Source: Aplysia californica
Lineage: Eukaryota; Mollusca; Gastropoda; Aplysiida; Aplysiidae
Assembly (NCBI RefSeq): GCF_000002075.1
Contig: NW_004797547.1
Location: 291,490-355,489 of the forward strand
DNA: 64,000 nucleotides
Reading direction: 5' to 3'
The number at the start of each line of letters is the position of its first letter. The first letter of the stretch is position 1. The position numbers and the translations under genes were made by a program. This document shows positions 13,516 through 27,800 of the stretch, piece by piece. Under the pieces are notes generated by a model. It was given only the letters and a program-made list of their open reading frames with translations. It did not search any database and was not told the origin of the DNA.

Positions 13516-16500
13516 CTAAAATAAATTAATTCTAGTAGGCCTAGGCTAGACATACCGCCCGAGATGATCAGCAGATCTAGCCTTGCATTGTAACCAATGT
13601 AAACTATCGCCGCGCGCAACTACAAAATTTTGTGTGTTTGTGTGTTTGGGGGGGGGGGGGGGGGGCGGCTGCACTTGGCACATGACGTGAAGAAGAGTTG
13701 TCCCGTCTTGGTATAATTGGTCTTGGATTACACAGTATCTAAATATAGCAAGGCAGACCCGTCAGTTGCACACCTACACATGTCAACACACAGTGCGGCT
13801 GTGCTGACACGCACAAGGCGTGCGCCAGGCCAGCTACAGGTCAGACCTACAGAGCCACTCTGGGACCGGCCTTAGTGTGTGTGTGTGTGCATTGTTCACA
13901 TAAAAATAAAACCTAAAATGATATGTTATATACTGTATAAAGGATACTTGGGAAAAGTAGCCAGAAGTAACATATCGTTGTGTGAAGTATCCCACCATAG
14001 AAGAAACCAGTAAAAAATGGATTCGGCCACCTGAAATTTAAAGAAATAGGAGATTTATACAAAGCTACTGTATTGATAGTTCGAGACCACATTTGCAACA
14101 TATAACAAGATTCTGCCAGGTGAAATCTGTGACATTTACTTCAAAGCTAATTTTTAAAAAATAAAAGAGTAATAAAAATAATGAATAAAATTAACCTTAA
14201 ATCAATTGATCATTTATGACAATGAGCCCTCACAAATACAACCTAACTACCAGCCCTTTCCATTAACTTAATAAAACCATCCTCTAACTTATTGATCGAA
14301 AACAAAAATTAATTACGTTTTACACAAATTCTCAATCAGAACAGAATCTTCACCCTCACAGGACATGACTTGTGAATTAACACAAGGTACAGACAAACAA
14401 AAATCAAAGTTACCGAGAAATATCTGGAATTCTGTGACTGAGTCCTTTCATCTGTATCCACACTTGAAGCATTCCCACCAAGAGCACAACATACTGGTAT
14501 GACGAGAGTTGTTGTATGATCGTAATGAGCACTGTATAGAGGACCGCCGGGTACAACAGCAGAAAGTACCATGTGTAAACAGGACCATCCACTTTGGTGT
14601 GCTCAGGTTTGTCTGCATAATGTTTTAACACTGGGGCCAGCTCTCTGTTACTGTTGGCAGTAAAAAAGAAATCAAGCTTCATCAAGCCAATATCAATTCT
14701 CTGAAAAAGAATTGTGCAATAACTGTACACAAAAAAATATACTGACCACCACTACTACATTACAAATGGGAGGGGTTCTTAGTTTTTGTTCCCCTCCATA
14801 CAAAGGAGGGAGCTTAAGGGGTAGCTGACTGTAGGCCTTTCAATTCGGACCTATATTTCCCTCACATCCTTAAAATCACTCGAGCCTGAGCTATTTTTCA
14901 TCCAACAACCTATCAAGTCTGACAATTTATATTAAATATATTAAATCATTAATCATAAAAAGATTGTGAAAGCTATTGCAATAAAATAAATGCAACAAAA
15001 GAAAGAAAGAAATGCTCTGACAGAAAAGGAAAGCTGCATCTAATTTGCCAGATTAGTCTTCATTCTATCAATATTTTAAAATGTCAATGTGGGGGGGTTA
15101 CGCAATTTTGTGTGTGCTCAATTTACACTTAAATCATGTAACAAAAGAAAAAAACTGTCCGGTATGGAATGTTCATGTTACTTCTTTTATGTGCTACAGA
15201 ACATTTTCTGGGTAATTCAGAAACCACATAAAAGCAGTTAACTCTAACTTATGTATGTTGAGTTTGGCGTGGAAACATGAAATCGAGTCCCCGTCAGTAG
15301 GAGTACATGATGCATTTTGCAAAGGGTGTGATAGTATCCTGTTGCTATAGTTCTGTGTGAAGTCCACAACTAGAACTACTAGATTTGTATATCACTTGGA
15401 CTAGACTTGGAAGAAGAAGAAAGCTATTCTGAATCCTACTTTAACTGTCACCCAACTCCGACTCCAACAGTTTATCACCTGAACTACAGCCCTATTCATA
15501 GCTCTAGCAGCTTCTAGTAAGTCTTGTGGGACAATGTGGGAGCCTTAGCCTTCTAGTTCACAATCAGACCCTTTAAACATGTTTCCTTCATGTCTTTGAG
15601 AGGCTATCTCCACTCTAAAAAAGAAAGAGGCTTTGTTTTCGTTCACAGAGCTTCTATCGCAATGCGGGGGTGTCTAACTTAGTTCGTTGCAGTTAAAAAA
15701 GTATTGCACTTAACTTCACCAAATTTTTAATGGAACGAAATAAGTGGGTTAGCCAAAAAGTACCACCAGTTTTAAAAAGATTTTTAAAATGTGGGTGAGA
15801 GCTTACCCATGCCTGTCATTTTGTTGAACCAAGTCCAACATTGTGTAACCAGCTTTATTTCTCTTCTTGAGGACTGAAACTCCCAAAATTTTCAACATTT
15901 GCCAAGTCATGTTTCCAAATCCTGCCTTCGCTGCGATGTGAATGGCCAGATTTCCTTCAGAGTCCTCTTGTCGAAGATCACTTCTCTGAACAAGCAAACA
16001 AAGATAGTTGAAGAAATCTTTTGGTGTACAAAAGACATATTTATTTAAAAAACAAGAGAGGGTTCTTATTTTTATAGGTACCACAAACTGAAATTTCAAA
16101 GTCTTCTGATTCCAAGGTTAACTGCACTACCTTACAGAATTTATCATTCTGAGCATTTTGATACCAAATTTATACATATAGCTTCGTTTTTTAAAAAGTT
16201 ATGAACATCTGAAGTTGCAGAAAAATTTTATAGTTTTTTAATTGCGAAATGTCTGCACTTTGAGAGGTCACAACATTCTTAAATTTGAATGGACATTCAC
16301 AAAAACTTGAAGACAAACGCCTATGCACATAGAGAACAAGCCCAATTTTTTTTCAGGGCTATCAAATAACCAGAAGATGGAAATCTATTGACGTAAACAT
16401 GGCTTTTTGACTAAAACGGCAAGAAATACAAGGGGAGGTTAAAATCCCAACTCGCGACCACCGGCTTATCGGCTGCGCGCCGGGCCGTGCTGAAGGGAAG

Positions 16501-19500
16501 GAGAGAGAGTTTATACGAAACCAGGGCGATGGCGACGGGGAGCGTCCGGTATTTATTTGCGTATAATGGCTGTGTTATTTTTTAAGAGGAATGAATGGGC
16601 TTTCTGCCGATATATTTCCGTAGTCAGTCCGATCACTGGTTCCATAAAACAACAGCACCGAAAGTTTTCACATGCAAATCTCTTCTATTAATTCTTTAAG
16701 GACAGTCTTTAAAAATATATCACGGGAAAGAGCGTCTTCTCATCTTGAAATATCGACGAATCAGATTGCAGTATTTAATACCATACGCTCCCCGTTCCTG
16801 TTCAACCGAGGTCACTTAAAAAATCAATACACGAAACGCGCGGCCGCGACAGTGAAAACCTCAATAGTGTTGTCTTTTATCCTGCAAGATTTTGCTTTCA
16901 AAAGAATCGTTGATTCAAATAAATAATACCACTAAAAAGAGCAAAAGCTCCTCTTTCTTCTGATATATCAAGATCACATGGTGTTTTAGGAGGGTAAAAA
17001 TATGGGTTTTGGTCTCCGTGACAGCACGCCACGGGGGCGCAGTGCCAGTTTGCGGTACCTAATTTTTACAAAAAATATGGTCAGTCTTGAGCGGACTTGA
17101 AAAAAACTCTTCATTACATACGTATATATTTAAATGCTCAATGAGGTGACAAACTTCAAATAAATCCTCACCAATGAACAAAATACAAAAGTAAGACTAT
17201 TGAGTGAAGTACAAGGAATAGTTGAATCTCAAGAATCTATACATAAATAATAATAATAATGGATTGCATTTATATAGCGCATATCCACTTATGCAATGCA
17301 TGCTCTATGCGCTTAACATGATACATATTATGGATTTACAAATCAATTTTAAAGGTACATAATGTTACATACTCATGCAAACACATATTCACTCACACAC
17401 GCACCACACACACATACGTACATATGCACATACGCACATACAAACTCACAACGATCTACAGCTTGGATGCATTCTGTCTAATCGAAATATGATGAAAATA
17501 GAAATGATTTTAGTTTCTTCTTAAAAATTTCTAGATTTTCTGCTTCTCTGATAGTTTTTGGAAGCCTATTCCAAACAAGTGGGGCAAAATATGAAAAAGA
17601 GCGTTGGCCATATGTTTTGTAATTTATTTTAGGCTTAACAAGGGTTGTTTTGTCACTTGATGATCTGAGCGTTCTAGGAGGCACATAGGGTGTTAAAAGC
17701 TGTTTTAGATAGTCCGGTGATAATTCATTTAAGCACTTGTAGCAAGTTAAACTGATTTTATATATGATACGCTCTTTCACTGGGAGCCAGTGTAATGCTT
17801 TTAAAATAGGAGTCACATGATCATGCTTTAGTTTTTTAGTAATTATTTTGGCAGCAATATTTTGTACTCTTTATATTATATATTATACATATTATATTTG
17901 TGAACGTCTGTCACTTTCGCCGCCTAAAACTTCGGAACCTCTTAACTTCTGAATTTGAAAAAATTAACGGTGATTCAGAATCATTTAAAGGAATAACAGT
18001 TTTACTGAGGAGTCTGAAGTCACTGTAGTTTAATTTTCAGTTTTTCATTAGTTTCGTTCAGATCTAATCTTGGAAAAGCCTGTCTTCTAAGACACAATTG
18101 TAAACAAGTGAGGCTTCCGTTCACAAAGAGTGCGTGTACTGATCCCACAATGACTTGACAATGGATTCTTTTGAGTCCGTTCATCAAACGGGAAACCCAG
18201 CAATGTATTATATTTGGGAACTTGGAAACATGTATCACTTTTCCCATAAAACTGCAACAGCTACAGAGTTGAAAGTTGGCAAGTACCTGCAAAAAGATAG
18301 GCTACATGGGTCCCCATGACGGAGCCCGATTTTTTATTTATTTATTTCCTGAATTTAGAAAAATACATTTGACAAAAAGTTACTGTCCTTCTTTGGCCTT
18401 TGTGATTATTCCACTGAGAAACGAAACAAATCTGCGCAGCTGTCGGAAGTGATATTTTGCGAGGCGCATTTTGTTTTGAGAGTTTAAATCTAGGCCTTAT
18501 AATTTTTTGCATCTTTCAAGATTTATTGCTCCATTCCAATAGAGTATAAAAATATAGTTAGTAGGCCATTTACTTTCAGTTGATGTTAATGTACCGATCA
18601 TTCCTTTCATCGAAAGGGGGCCCAGCTAGTTCATCCATAAAAAGCAACAGACAAGAATAATTATAACACACAGGTATCTATTATCTATTTGTGTTGGCCG
18701 AATTTTGCTATTCAAAAGGCTTTTTAATGGCTGCATCGATCGACATGCGTTTTTCCGCAAAAGATTCTTTAACATATTCTCCAAATCATGACACCCTTCG
18801 TTTTTTCAGTTTTGAGACAGTTTTTGCTGCAAAAAGCTAAATTTCTTTATTTCGCCGATCCCTTTTGTAGGCCGACGCTTCTGTCTCTGTAATTTTAGAA
18901 AATTCGCCAGGTTTGTTTATTTCAAGTCGTACTTCCGCTCGATACTATCGCGCATTGTCGCGCAATACTGAGCACTATTTTAAAAGTGCAACCCGTGTAG
19001 ATCTGTCTAATGTTTTCCTTTTTTACTTGGAGCTAAATTCGACTGTGATCCTTTGGTTTGATGCCCATCATCGCTTTTTTATTGCTCCATTCAGGTAGAG
19101 TGTAAATTAATACAGTAGGCCAATGACTTTTAGTTGATGTAAATACACCGATCATTCCTTTCATCGAAAGGGGGCCCAGCTAGTTTATCTTTAAAACAAT
19201 GAAGATAAATAAAAATAAAGAAGCAGCAAAGAGCTAATTTTTGTTCATCAGTAAAAAGTCATATTTACGCCTTTCATCATCAAATAAAGGAACAATTCCA
19301 CGTGTCCATGAGAGCAGGCAATGTGTAAAGGGCTCATAGAGTTGTTGTCCAGTTCTCTGGTATTCACTTGAAAAGCATCCTCAAAATAGCGAAACACTTG
19401 TCTGAAAAAAAAAAAGGTAAACAAATAGTTTGTTAAAATTAAAGATGCATAACAATACAGACCAAAATATTAGGATACTTTTTACTACATTCTGACCAAT

Positions 19501-21395
19501 GAATTAATAAAAGGCCTCCAATCCTTGTATCATGAAACAAATTGTAAGAGCAACTCATGAGAAACAACTAAGTTATATCTTGAGTCAAAATGGCTGCCCC
19601 CTGCAGGCTTTTGTCTCAAATCAAAGAAATGATCGGTGAGATCTAGCAAAAAATGTCCCTCGAGAGAAAAAAAGACGAGAACCATTCTGTATGAACATTA
19701 TTCACTCTTTATCTCCAGCAAGCTGCAGTGGCCAAAACCGCTGGGCCAGTGATCCACAGTCAGCAGCTCGGTCAAATTCCTTTGTGACAACTGAAATTAT
19801 ATTAACTTTTGGCAACTGCCAAAAATAGGTCTCTCTTACCCAGAGTTTGTTCATTAGAACTAGATGATGAACTACCAAAGCAGGTTATTCTTTTAAAAAT
19901 TTACTAATCAATTTAAACATGTGTATGTCATTCTCAGGTTTTGTACCAAATGAACCGCTGTGCCGATAAGCTATCAAAATAGGCTCACTTGCTTTGATTT
20001 AATGACCAATTTAGTGATGATTTCGTCATTTCTATATTTAGTACCAAAAATGGGCCCCAGCCATGTGGGTTTACCCCCCTCGGAGATAAAGAATTAATAA
20101 ACATTGCGGCTCTGATTGTAGTGCGGAGATACAAGCTGCCCAAATTTTTCTCTCATTAACAATTGTCCCATTTCCCTTTCACACAACTTTTCTGTTATCC
20201 CATCTGTTTGAATTAAAAGTATTTGAAATAGAATTCTAGCGACTTTTTTGACAACAGAGAATTTTTTTGTGCCTCCCCTCGCCCACCCCCTTTTCTAAAT
20301 TGTAATTCTAGATATCTTAAGCCCCCATCAACACAACTAATACAATTTAGGAGGAAAACTGCTTCAAGCCTCCTCAGGCTGAGAGGGATACAACGTCCCA
20401 ACAGACAGACCGATATACTCGATAAAAATTGTCCATGCTCATGAATCAAACACACATCTTCCATAAGCTAGTACAGCAAAACGCCTAACCGCAACACCAG
20501 AGACACCCGTAAAATTTTGTGCAAGCTTATAACCCCCAAACATATTGTGGAAAAAACAAATTTGTTTTAAAAATCCAAATGAAAGCTTTTATATTTGATT
20601 GACAGAAACAGGGAATATTGTAGAGAACAAAGTAAAATTTAAGATATATTTGGAAGCTTGCTCTACGCAATAATTAAAGACATACACAGCTCCACTTTCA
20701 GCAGCATGATGTAGTGCTCTCCTCCCATGGTCATCTTTCATTTCATATTTTGCTCCACACTGGAGAAGTAAATGGACAATAGTAGGTATGCCTCTTTTAC
20801 TAGCATAGTGGAGAGGCGTCTCATTGAAATCTGTCAGAGCATTCACATCTGAATTTGCTTGAATCAACATAAGGATAATGTTGTAGTCTCCAATCAGACA
20901 GGCTCTGTGGAGTGCAGTCATACCGTGCCATCCTGAAAAAGATATGACACAAAATAATAGTGTAATATAATAGGAGTCAAGCTCCTCCAAAATGATATGG
21001 TGGGGTGTTGATTTGAGAGCAGTTGATCTTTTCTAATATCTTTTACTCTCATTGCCACTACTATAATTACAACTGCACACAGGCTTGGGTTGATTTAAAT
21101 CAGTTGATTTTTTAAATTTTAATCAACTTGATTTTAAAAATAAAAATCAGTGATTTAAATCACTTTTTTTTAAAATAATTTTTTATCCAGTTTTTACATA
21201 TTTAAACATTCAGAATGCCTTTCCTTGGTTTTATAAAACAAATATAAGGTTTAGTAGACTAATATAATCATGCTTGAAAGTCTGCTTTTCCCCCCAGGTC
21301 ACAGTAAAATAATAAATAATACAGTTTTCAATTTCCTTTTTTTCCATAATTGAAATTATCATTCTTTATTTTCCTTTTAGACAAACACAAGCGCG

Positions 21396-21451
<56 letters not shown>

Positions 21452-21813
21452 AGGAAACGTCTAGATTTATTAACTGTTAACTTAATCATTTTTTTAATGT
21501 GAGATCAAATCAATTGTGACTGAGGAGAATAAAAACATTAACAAATAAATCACAAACAATGTAACAAAAATAATAATTCAGATATTATTGCAAGGAACAA
21601 ATGGCAACTGAAGGAATTTTGAAAGGAAAAAATCGCTTTCATACAATATTAACAGTTTTACAATAACCAACCATTTAGATCATGTTGAAATTACCCATAG
21701 CGTTGTTTGGGGTTGAGGTTTTGAAAAGAAACACAATAATACAGTACTCAATTTACTTTTTTTTAAATAATTGAAATTAGCATTTTCTCTTTCTTTTTAG
21801 ACAAACACACAAG

Positions 21814-21853
<40 letters not shown>

Positions 21854-24800
21854 CACTGTAATAAAATGCAAGTTTATCTATGCATGATTACCCCCCCCCC
21901 CCCCCCCCTTTCCTTTGAGACTGAAATTTTTTTCATTTTTTGTCTGTAGCCATGAATAATTCACTGATATAGCATATTAAGGCTTTCTTTCGCAGTTGCT
22001 AAAATTAATCACTAGTTATAATAAATAAAGACTTTTAGCCACTAAAAATTCCAAACAGGGTTGACATTTTTTTTTAATAAAAAAAAAATTTGTAATCTGA
22101 TTTAAATTTTACAAATCTGATTTAAATATTTTAAAAATAGATTTTTAAAATTTTTATTTAAAAAAAAATCAAAAACACCAACTCTGACTGCACACATTGT
22201 CATGATCTAGGTCATACTCACTAATAGACAAGTGATAATAGTATCAGTAACAGTTTAAACCATGCTGTCTTTCCTTACAAAGTGCATCGTATATCACCTG
22301 CTTGCTCCATGGTGCAATAAATCAAATTTTTCCACGAAAAATGATATGACACCCTTATTTTATTATAAAGGAGTCTACCATTTGCTATTAGGCGGAGCCC
22401 ATGGGAGGATCGGTTCCGTTCCGTTCGGTTTCTGGTGGCTTCAGCACATACTATGAAATAGACCCCTGCCTTATCTCTTTATCTCCGGCAAGCTGCTCCC
22501 AGTGGCTCGTGGTCGGAATCACTGTGCAGGTGAGCCGCTGTTTGGGCACATTTCTTTACAATGAATTCGACATCAAATTACTTTTCGGAAGTTACCGAAA
22601 ACAGGTCTCTTTTATCCGGAGTTTATTCACTAGATGAAGAACTATAGAAATACGTTCACTCGTTTTGATTTTATCATCAATGAAGTGGCGATTTCGTCAT
22701 TTTTAGATTTAGTACCAAAAATAGGCCCCCGGCATAGTGGGTTTACCCCCCTCGGAGAAAAAGAGTAAACTGCTCACTTGACTAAAGGCCTAGAACATAA
22801 ACACACTTGTTATAAAAGGTCATCGTCTATTACGTACAGCTTGTGCCACACAATTGTGGCTTTCTTCCTCCACAGGGGAAAATCTGGCTAGCCCTAATGA
22901 CCAAACCAATGGGCACCGGGTAACAGGCCAGTTCCTAAACTAAATGTGGAGTTTACGGCTGATAGCAGAGATCTGCTAAGCATTTTTAATGCATGGCCCA
23001 ATTTCTTCTTGGAGATAGCTGCCTATGATTACCTGTAAACAGCTGAGTATCAGGTAAACCTAAATCGAGTAAACCACCTGGAAAACAGTCTAACAGGGTT
23101 AACCTTAGCCTTAGAAGTCGAGGTAAATGTAAAATAAATTGGGATAATCCGGTTTTGGCCCCAACGATAACTACGGAGGATGGATTTTGGCTCCACCAAC
23201 AATTATTTCTGGTTCTAAACTCTAAGCGATTACACTTTTCTATGCGTGTGCCGACATGAAGAGATATCAAACTGAATTGCAAAACATAAAACTGTGGTTA
23301 AATTCAGGGGGGCATCCCCCCCTAGCTGAACCGCCCCGTGCTTTTATATTTTATGATAAATTTATAGAATCACTCCAGTCTTATAAAGGGTGTTATTTTT
23401 GTAGCTTTTTTTTCAGAGTTTTTAGGGCCCTGAACACAATTTTAGCATTAAAAAAACGTTGCAAATGGTTATTTCAGCCCACCCCCCCCCTCCCCCCAAC
23501 CCCCCCATGACTATATAAAGCATGCATTAAAAAAAGCCAAACCGGCATCGATAGAAGCCGCAAGACGGGTGTGATTATATACAAATACTGTTTTTATTGG
23601 GTCAAGGGGGCAATAAACCCCCATTGTTAAAAACAAGTGAAATATTACTGCTCATTTTGAACTGAAAAATGAGAGTGCATCTCTCTCGCTCGCACAAAAC
23701 ATCCATACCAAACATGTGTCAGTATCGATATTCAGTACTCTTGGGGCAAAAACCGGCAAATGACAATTTAATAAATCTAGATCACAGTATAAATTAAATA
23801 AGTATATATATATATAGAATATTTAATATCTATAAGTGTAGTGTAATATTACAGTGGAACTCGGATTCAACGAGGTCACTGGGCCTGATCATAGAGTTAC
23901 CTCCTTTTCAACTAGAGTCCGTACAAGGTTACGTGACACGGACACATTTGAGTTTGTTGGCGGCCATTTTTAATGTGGCTAAAAAGTTTGTTTACATTTG
24001 AGTGGGCGTGTCTCTGCTCTTAGTCTTACGTGTTTTATTTGATTCTAACGTTATGTTTTGATTCAAAGCGATTCTCTTAAAAGTGCAAGCATGTGAAACC
24101 TCTTGTCCCTTTCTGGATTAACGTCTTACTGGTTCTGTCAGGCAGTTCAGTGATGTCTGTTTTCTTTTATTACTTCATCTATTTTTAGTGCATAATATGT
24201 CTTATAGACACAAATAGTCACTCCGGGTTTCTTTTTTAAAACATAAAGAGCCATCAGTAAGGTTCTGGGCCACGTGAAGTTAAGGTTGACTAGCAGCTAG
24301 ATCTTTTTCACAATGGGCAGGAAATTTCTTTATCAAACTGAAACAGTGTACTTTTTTATTGTTTTGTTTTATTGAATGTTGTCCAAAAACACCTTATTAA
24401 AGGTTTTTGTTTCAGTTATCACTACACTGAGTAGAAAAACAATTGACTAGGCTACAAAACAACCTTTTAGTTCACTTTTTTATCTTTAGTGAGTCCAGAG
24501 TTGTCACAGTTGCTTTACTAATGTCCAAAATTAGACTTACTTAAAACAGCAATAGGAGGAGCTTTAGTTTAAGTGCTGTATATGGTCTACTTTAGTTCTT
24601 AAAATCAATATAAACCAAAGTTTAATACCGACATAAGAAAACACTACTTATAATTTAGTATACTTTTTAAAAAAGTGAACATATGAATGAAAAATACAGT
24701 TTCCTGTTCAAATGTCACATGGGAAAGTTTAACTCGATTTTAAAAATACCAGTACATGTATTCATCATTTGTTTGGCTGAATTTGCTTTATCAAGAGATT

Positions 24801-27800
24801 CATTGCATTCCTACACCTAAAGGCTGAAAAACTCTGGAATGTTTTTTTCCTATGGCTCATCCTCATTTAATTTAATGGCAAACTCATATATCTGAGGGGG
24901 GCTGGGGGGGAAGGGGGGGGTGTTGGTATTGGGATTCGGGAGGAGAGAGAGGGTGGGGTGGTTATATGAGGTTCCCATGACACCCACATCTTTTCATACT
25001 TCTTTTTAAAAGTTCTATAGGCCCTATACGCTTTGATTCGGTCAATAAGAAATAAACCACCTCGTAGATAAAGTGCTGATGAACAAATAAAGGTTGGGTT
25101 TTTTTTCTTCTTTTTTTTTTTAAAAGCCCATATCTCTATCTCTATCTATTTAATAATACATTTATTTGTAGATCTAGTTCTAGAAAGAACGCCGCATTAT
25201 TGCAATTTAGTAATTTAGATATAGTACGCCACGGCGCCCATGTAAAAAAAAATCAATTAGAACCAAGCCTCGCCTATCGCGTATGAGAGAGAGAGAGAGA
25301 AAACATGCCTAGCCCATTGCTTTAGCATGAACTCCTTCACACAATTTGCCACAAAAAACATGGCGGACGCCGCTGTCAAATGTGGCCATCGCGCAGCAAG
25401 GCGAGAGAGGGGCGTACGGTATCTAGTACTATAGTGTACATCTATGGGCCTGATCTAAAATTTCGTCGAATCCAAGTGTTCGTTACAGCAAGCATGAGGT
25501 TTTCTGTAGATAATTACAGGCACTGAGCAAGTAATGTGTAAAGAAAAGTAACAAGTAGACTCTAGCGCCTGAAATGCCTGCATATTAATATGAGCTGTGT
25601 AAAAAAAGACCAATTCGTTCAAATGCACGCCTCTGTGTCATCTCGATTGTTTGCCAAAAAGTTGCGTTGCTGTGTAGAGCCTAGCATACGGCAACTTTTG
25701 ATTCCATTGATTAGAGCACAATTCATTACGTAGATCTACGTTAAGACTAGCTTATATCATTGTAATAATGATCAGTTGCCAAGGGGCAAAAAAGACTGTG
25801 ACGCATTTGTATCTGCGACGTTCAACGCCCAGACCGCTGGTGCCTCCCCCCACCTCCCCGACACACACTGTACACAGCCACACGTGTGCAGGCACGCATG
25901 TGTTGGTACGAAAAAATGCTGCGGATTGGTCGCATGCAATCGGCTAAGTAAATAATGGTTCACCATGAAGGTGCAATGGATGGTTTCCGGGAATAGATAA
26001 AGTTCATTCCGGGAGAAAAATGAGCGAAGCCACGTCTGCGGGGCTGTTCACCCTGGAAGCGACCTCGTTGAATCTGAGCTCGCTGATTTAAGTGCTCGTT
26101 GAATCCGGGTTATTTTTATTAATTTTAAATAAGGAAAAAAACGGGGAATCTATCTCCTCTCATTGAATCCGAGCTCGAGACAATTAATTTAGTCTTACTC
26201 ACAGCGTCACTTTTCGCCCGATTCTGTTACTATTAGTTAGCGTGACTCAGCAGCCCGCCGGAGCCCCCCCGCTCGGGGTCACGGGGTTAATGAGCCCAGA
26301 AGCGACTTTGCCGGTGTCGGTCAGGAAGTTCTCACTTTTGACTATGTTTAAAACAATATAATTTCTTCCCCATCCCACATAGCAAACCATTACGCAGATG
26401 TACTAAAAGCTCAATGTCTTGAGATTTATTTAGCGTTAGAATAGTTAATTTCTGTGCATTAGTTTGTTCTAGACAAGTGTTTGTAGAGTACCCAATTTGT
26501 CCTACTTTAGTTACAAACTTATGAATAAATGATTGTTAACTGATTCCGCCCATTCGGACGCTGACAGCGGCTCTGAGTTTTTCCGCTGCCTCCATTCGGC
26601 CGCTGTGAGCGGCTCAACGAAATCAGAAACAAAGGTGCACTTTTTAACATAGTTCCTACTTTTTAAGTTGCCGAAAGGAAGTAGAACTTGTAAACAAACC
26701 TGACCTCAATCTCTGAGCCCCAATATCGATCGAAACTCCGCAAAATTCTTGCAAAAATCGTTGTTTTGTTGTTGCGATGTAGGCTATAGATCTAAAGGTA
26801 AACAACACGGAGCTTGGTATAATTAAAAGGCTCTTCAAAGAAAGATATATTCAACTAAATTTGTGAAATTCTTGCAGAAATGTGTGCTAGGGTGATATCG
26901 CTACAATGTTGTGTTGATTCCTATGGATTATAAGGACTTGTAGAGTTGAGAAAATGCGGTAAGTCGAAATTTTCGAAGAGCTGTTGCGCAATTTTTTTTT
27001 CTCATTCGTTTTTGTCAGAAGGAAAATGTAATACAAACAGATTATAGGTCATTGTTATTGATATAAACAGATTCTTCTATTTATTTCCATCAGTTTGGTA
27101 TATGATAATACATATTAGAGTTACTTAGAGCTTCACAGTAATGCATCAAATAGATGCACCCCAGGTCTAAAACTGAACAAGGAAAAATAATTCTGTCCAG
27201 AGCCTGAAAAAATCATGGACGGAATCAGTTAATTTAAAAAAGGCATGCGTATCTCTCCAAAATCTGTGTTAAACTGACTACGAATATGTCTTTTACCATG
27301 AGAAATCTTAAATCTGCGCGAGTAGTAATAGTCAAGTTATAAGAGAAGAAAGATGCACATCTGCATTTTTTAACAAAAGATGATCAGCGTTAGCTCTTAT
27401 TTTACTGTTAAAAAAGAGAAAGCTACTCTGCGTTTGTTTATGAATCATGCTGTGTCTGTGGCAGCCTGCATACAACTAAAAAGATATAAGATATTTAAAA
27501 ACCACAAAACTGAGTAAATACATGGATAGATATAAACTTCTTGTATGGAATAAAAATAATGACAGCTAACACATTCATTCTTAGTTTTTGAGTCGGAAAT
27601 ATGCGCAGACACAATTATGAATGTAAAGAAATCAGTCACATTGTCAGTTATTGCAAATGGGCATAGAAACGAAAAATAAAGCTGGAAAAGTCTGGTGCTG
27701 ATTCAGTGTCCCTGGAAAGCTACAAATTATTCTTATAACCCAATTACGAGGAGTCATCCCTATTATTCTGTCAATTTACAAAACCTAGACTTAGCGTTTT

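Larger units (their letters stand above)
12937..13871. mobile_element. element with perfect 40-bp terminal inverted repeats
   Basis: Bases 12937-12976, starting ggccggtcccagagtggctc, are the exact reverse complement of 13832-13871, ending ccactctgggaccggcc. Similarity continues imperfectly about 12 bp further in. It is 935 bp long with no recognisable transposase. Inside are a (CT)28 run (13457-13512) and a G18 run (13648-13665). GT repeats lie on both sides. Its family is not recognised. Confidence 0.8.

Noticed and set aside
16450-16560. tRNA gene on the minus strand
   Set aside because: No proper A and B box pair and no cloverleaf; more likely an unidentified repeat.
18020-18292. 90-residue minus-strand frame with an acceptor-like start, between DHHC exons 3 and 4
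   Set aside because: Exons 3 and 4 already join in phase 0 within an ankyrin repeat; the frame has no ankyrin signature.
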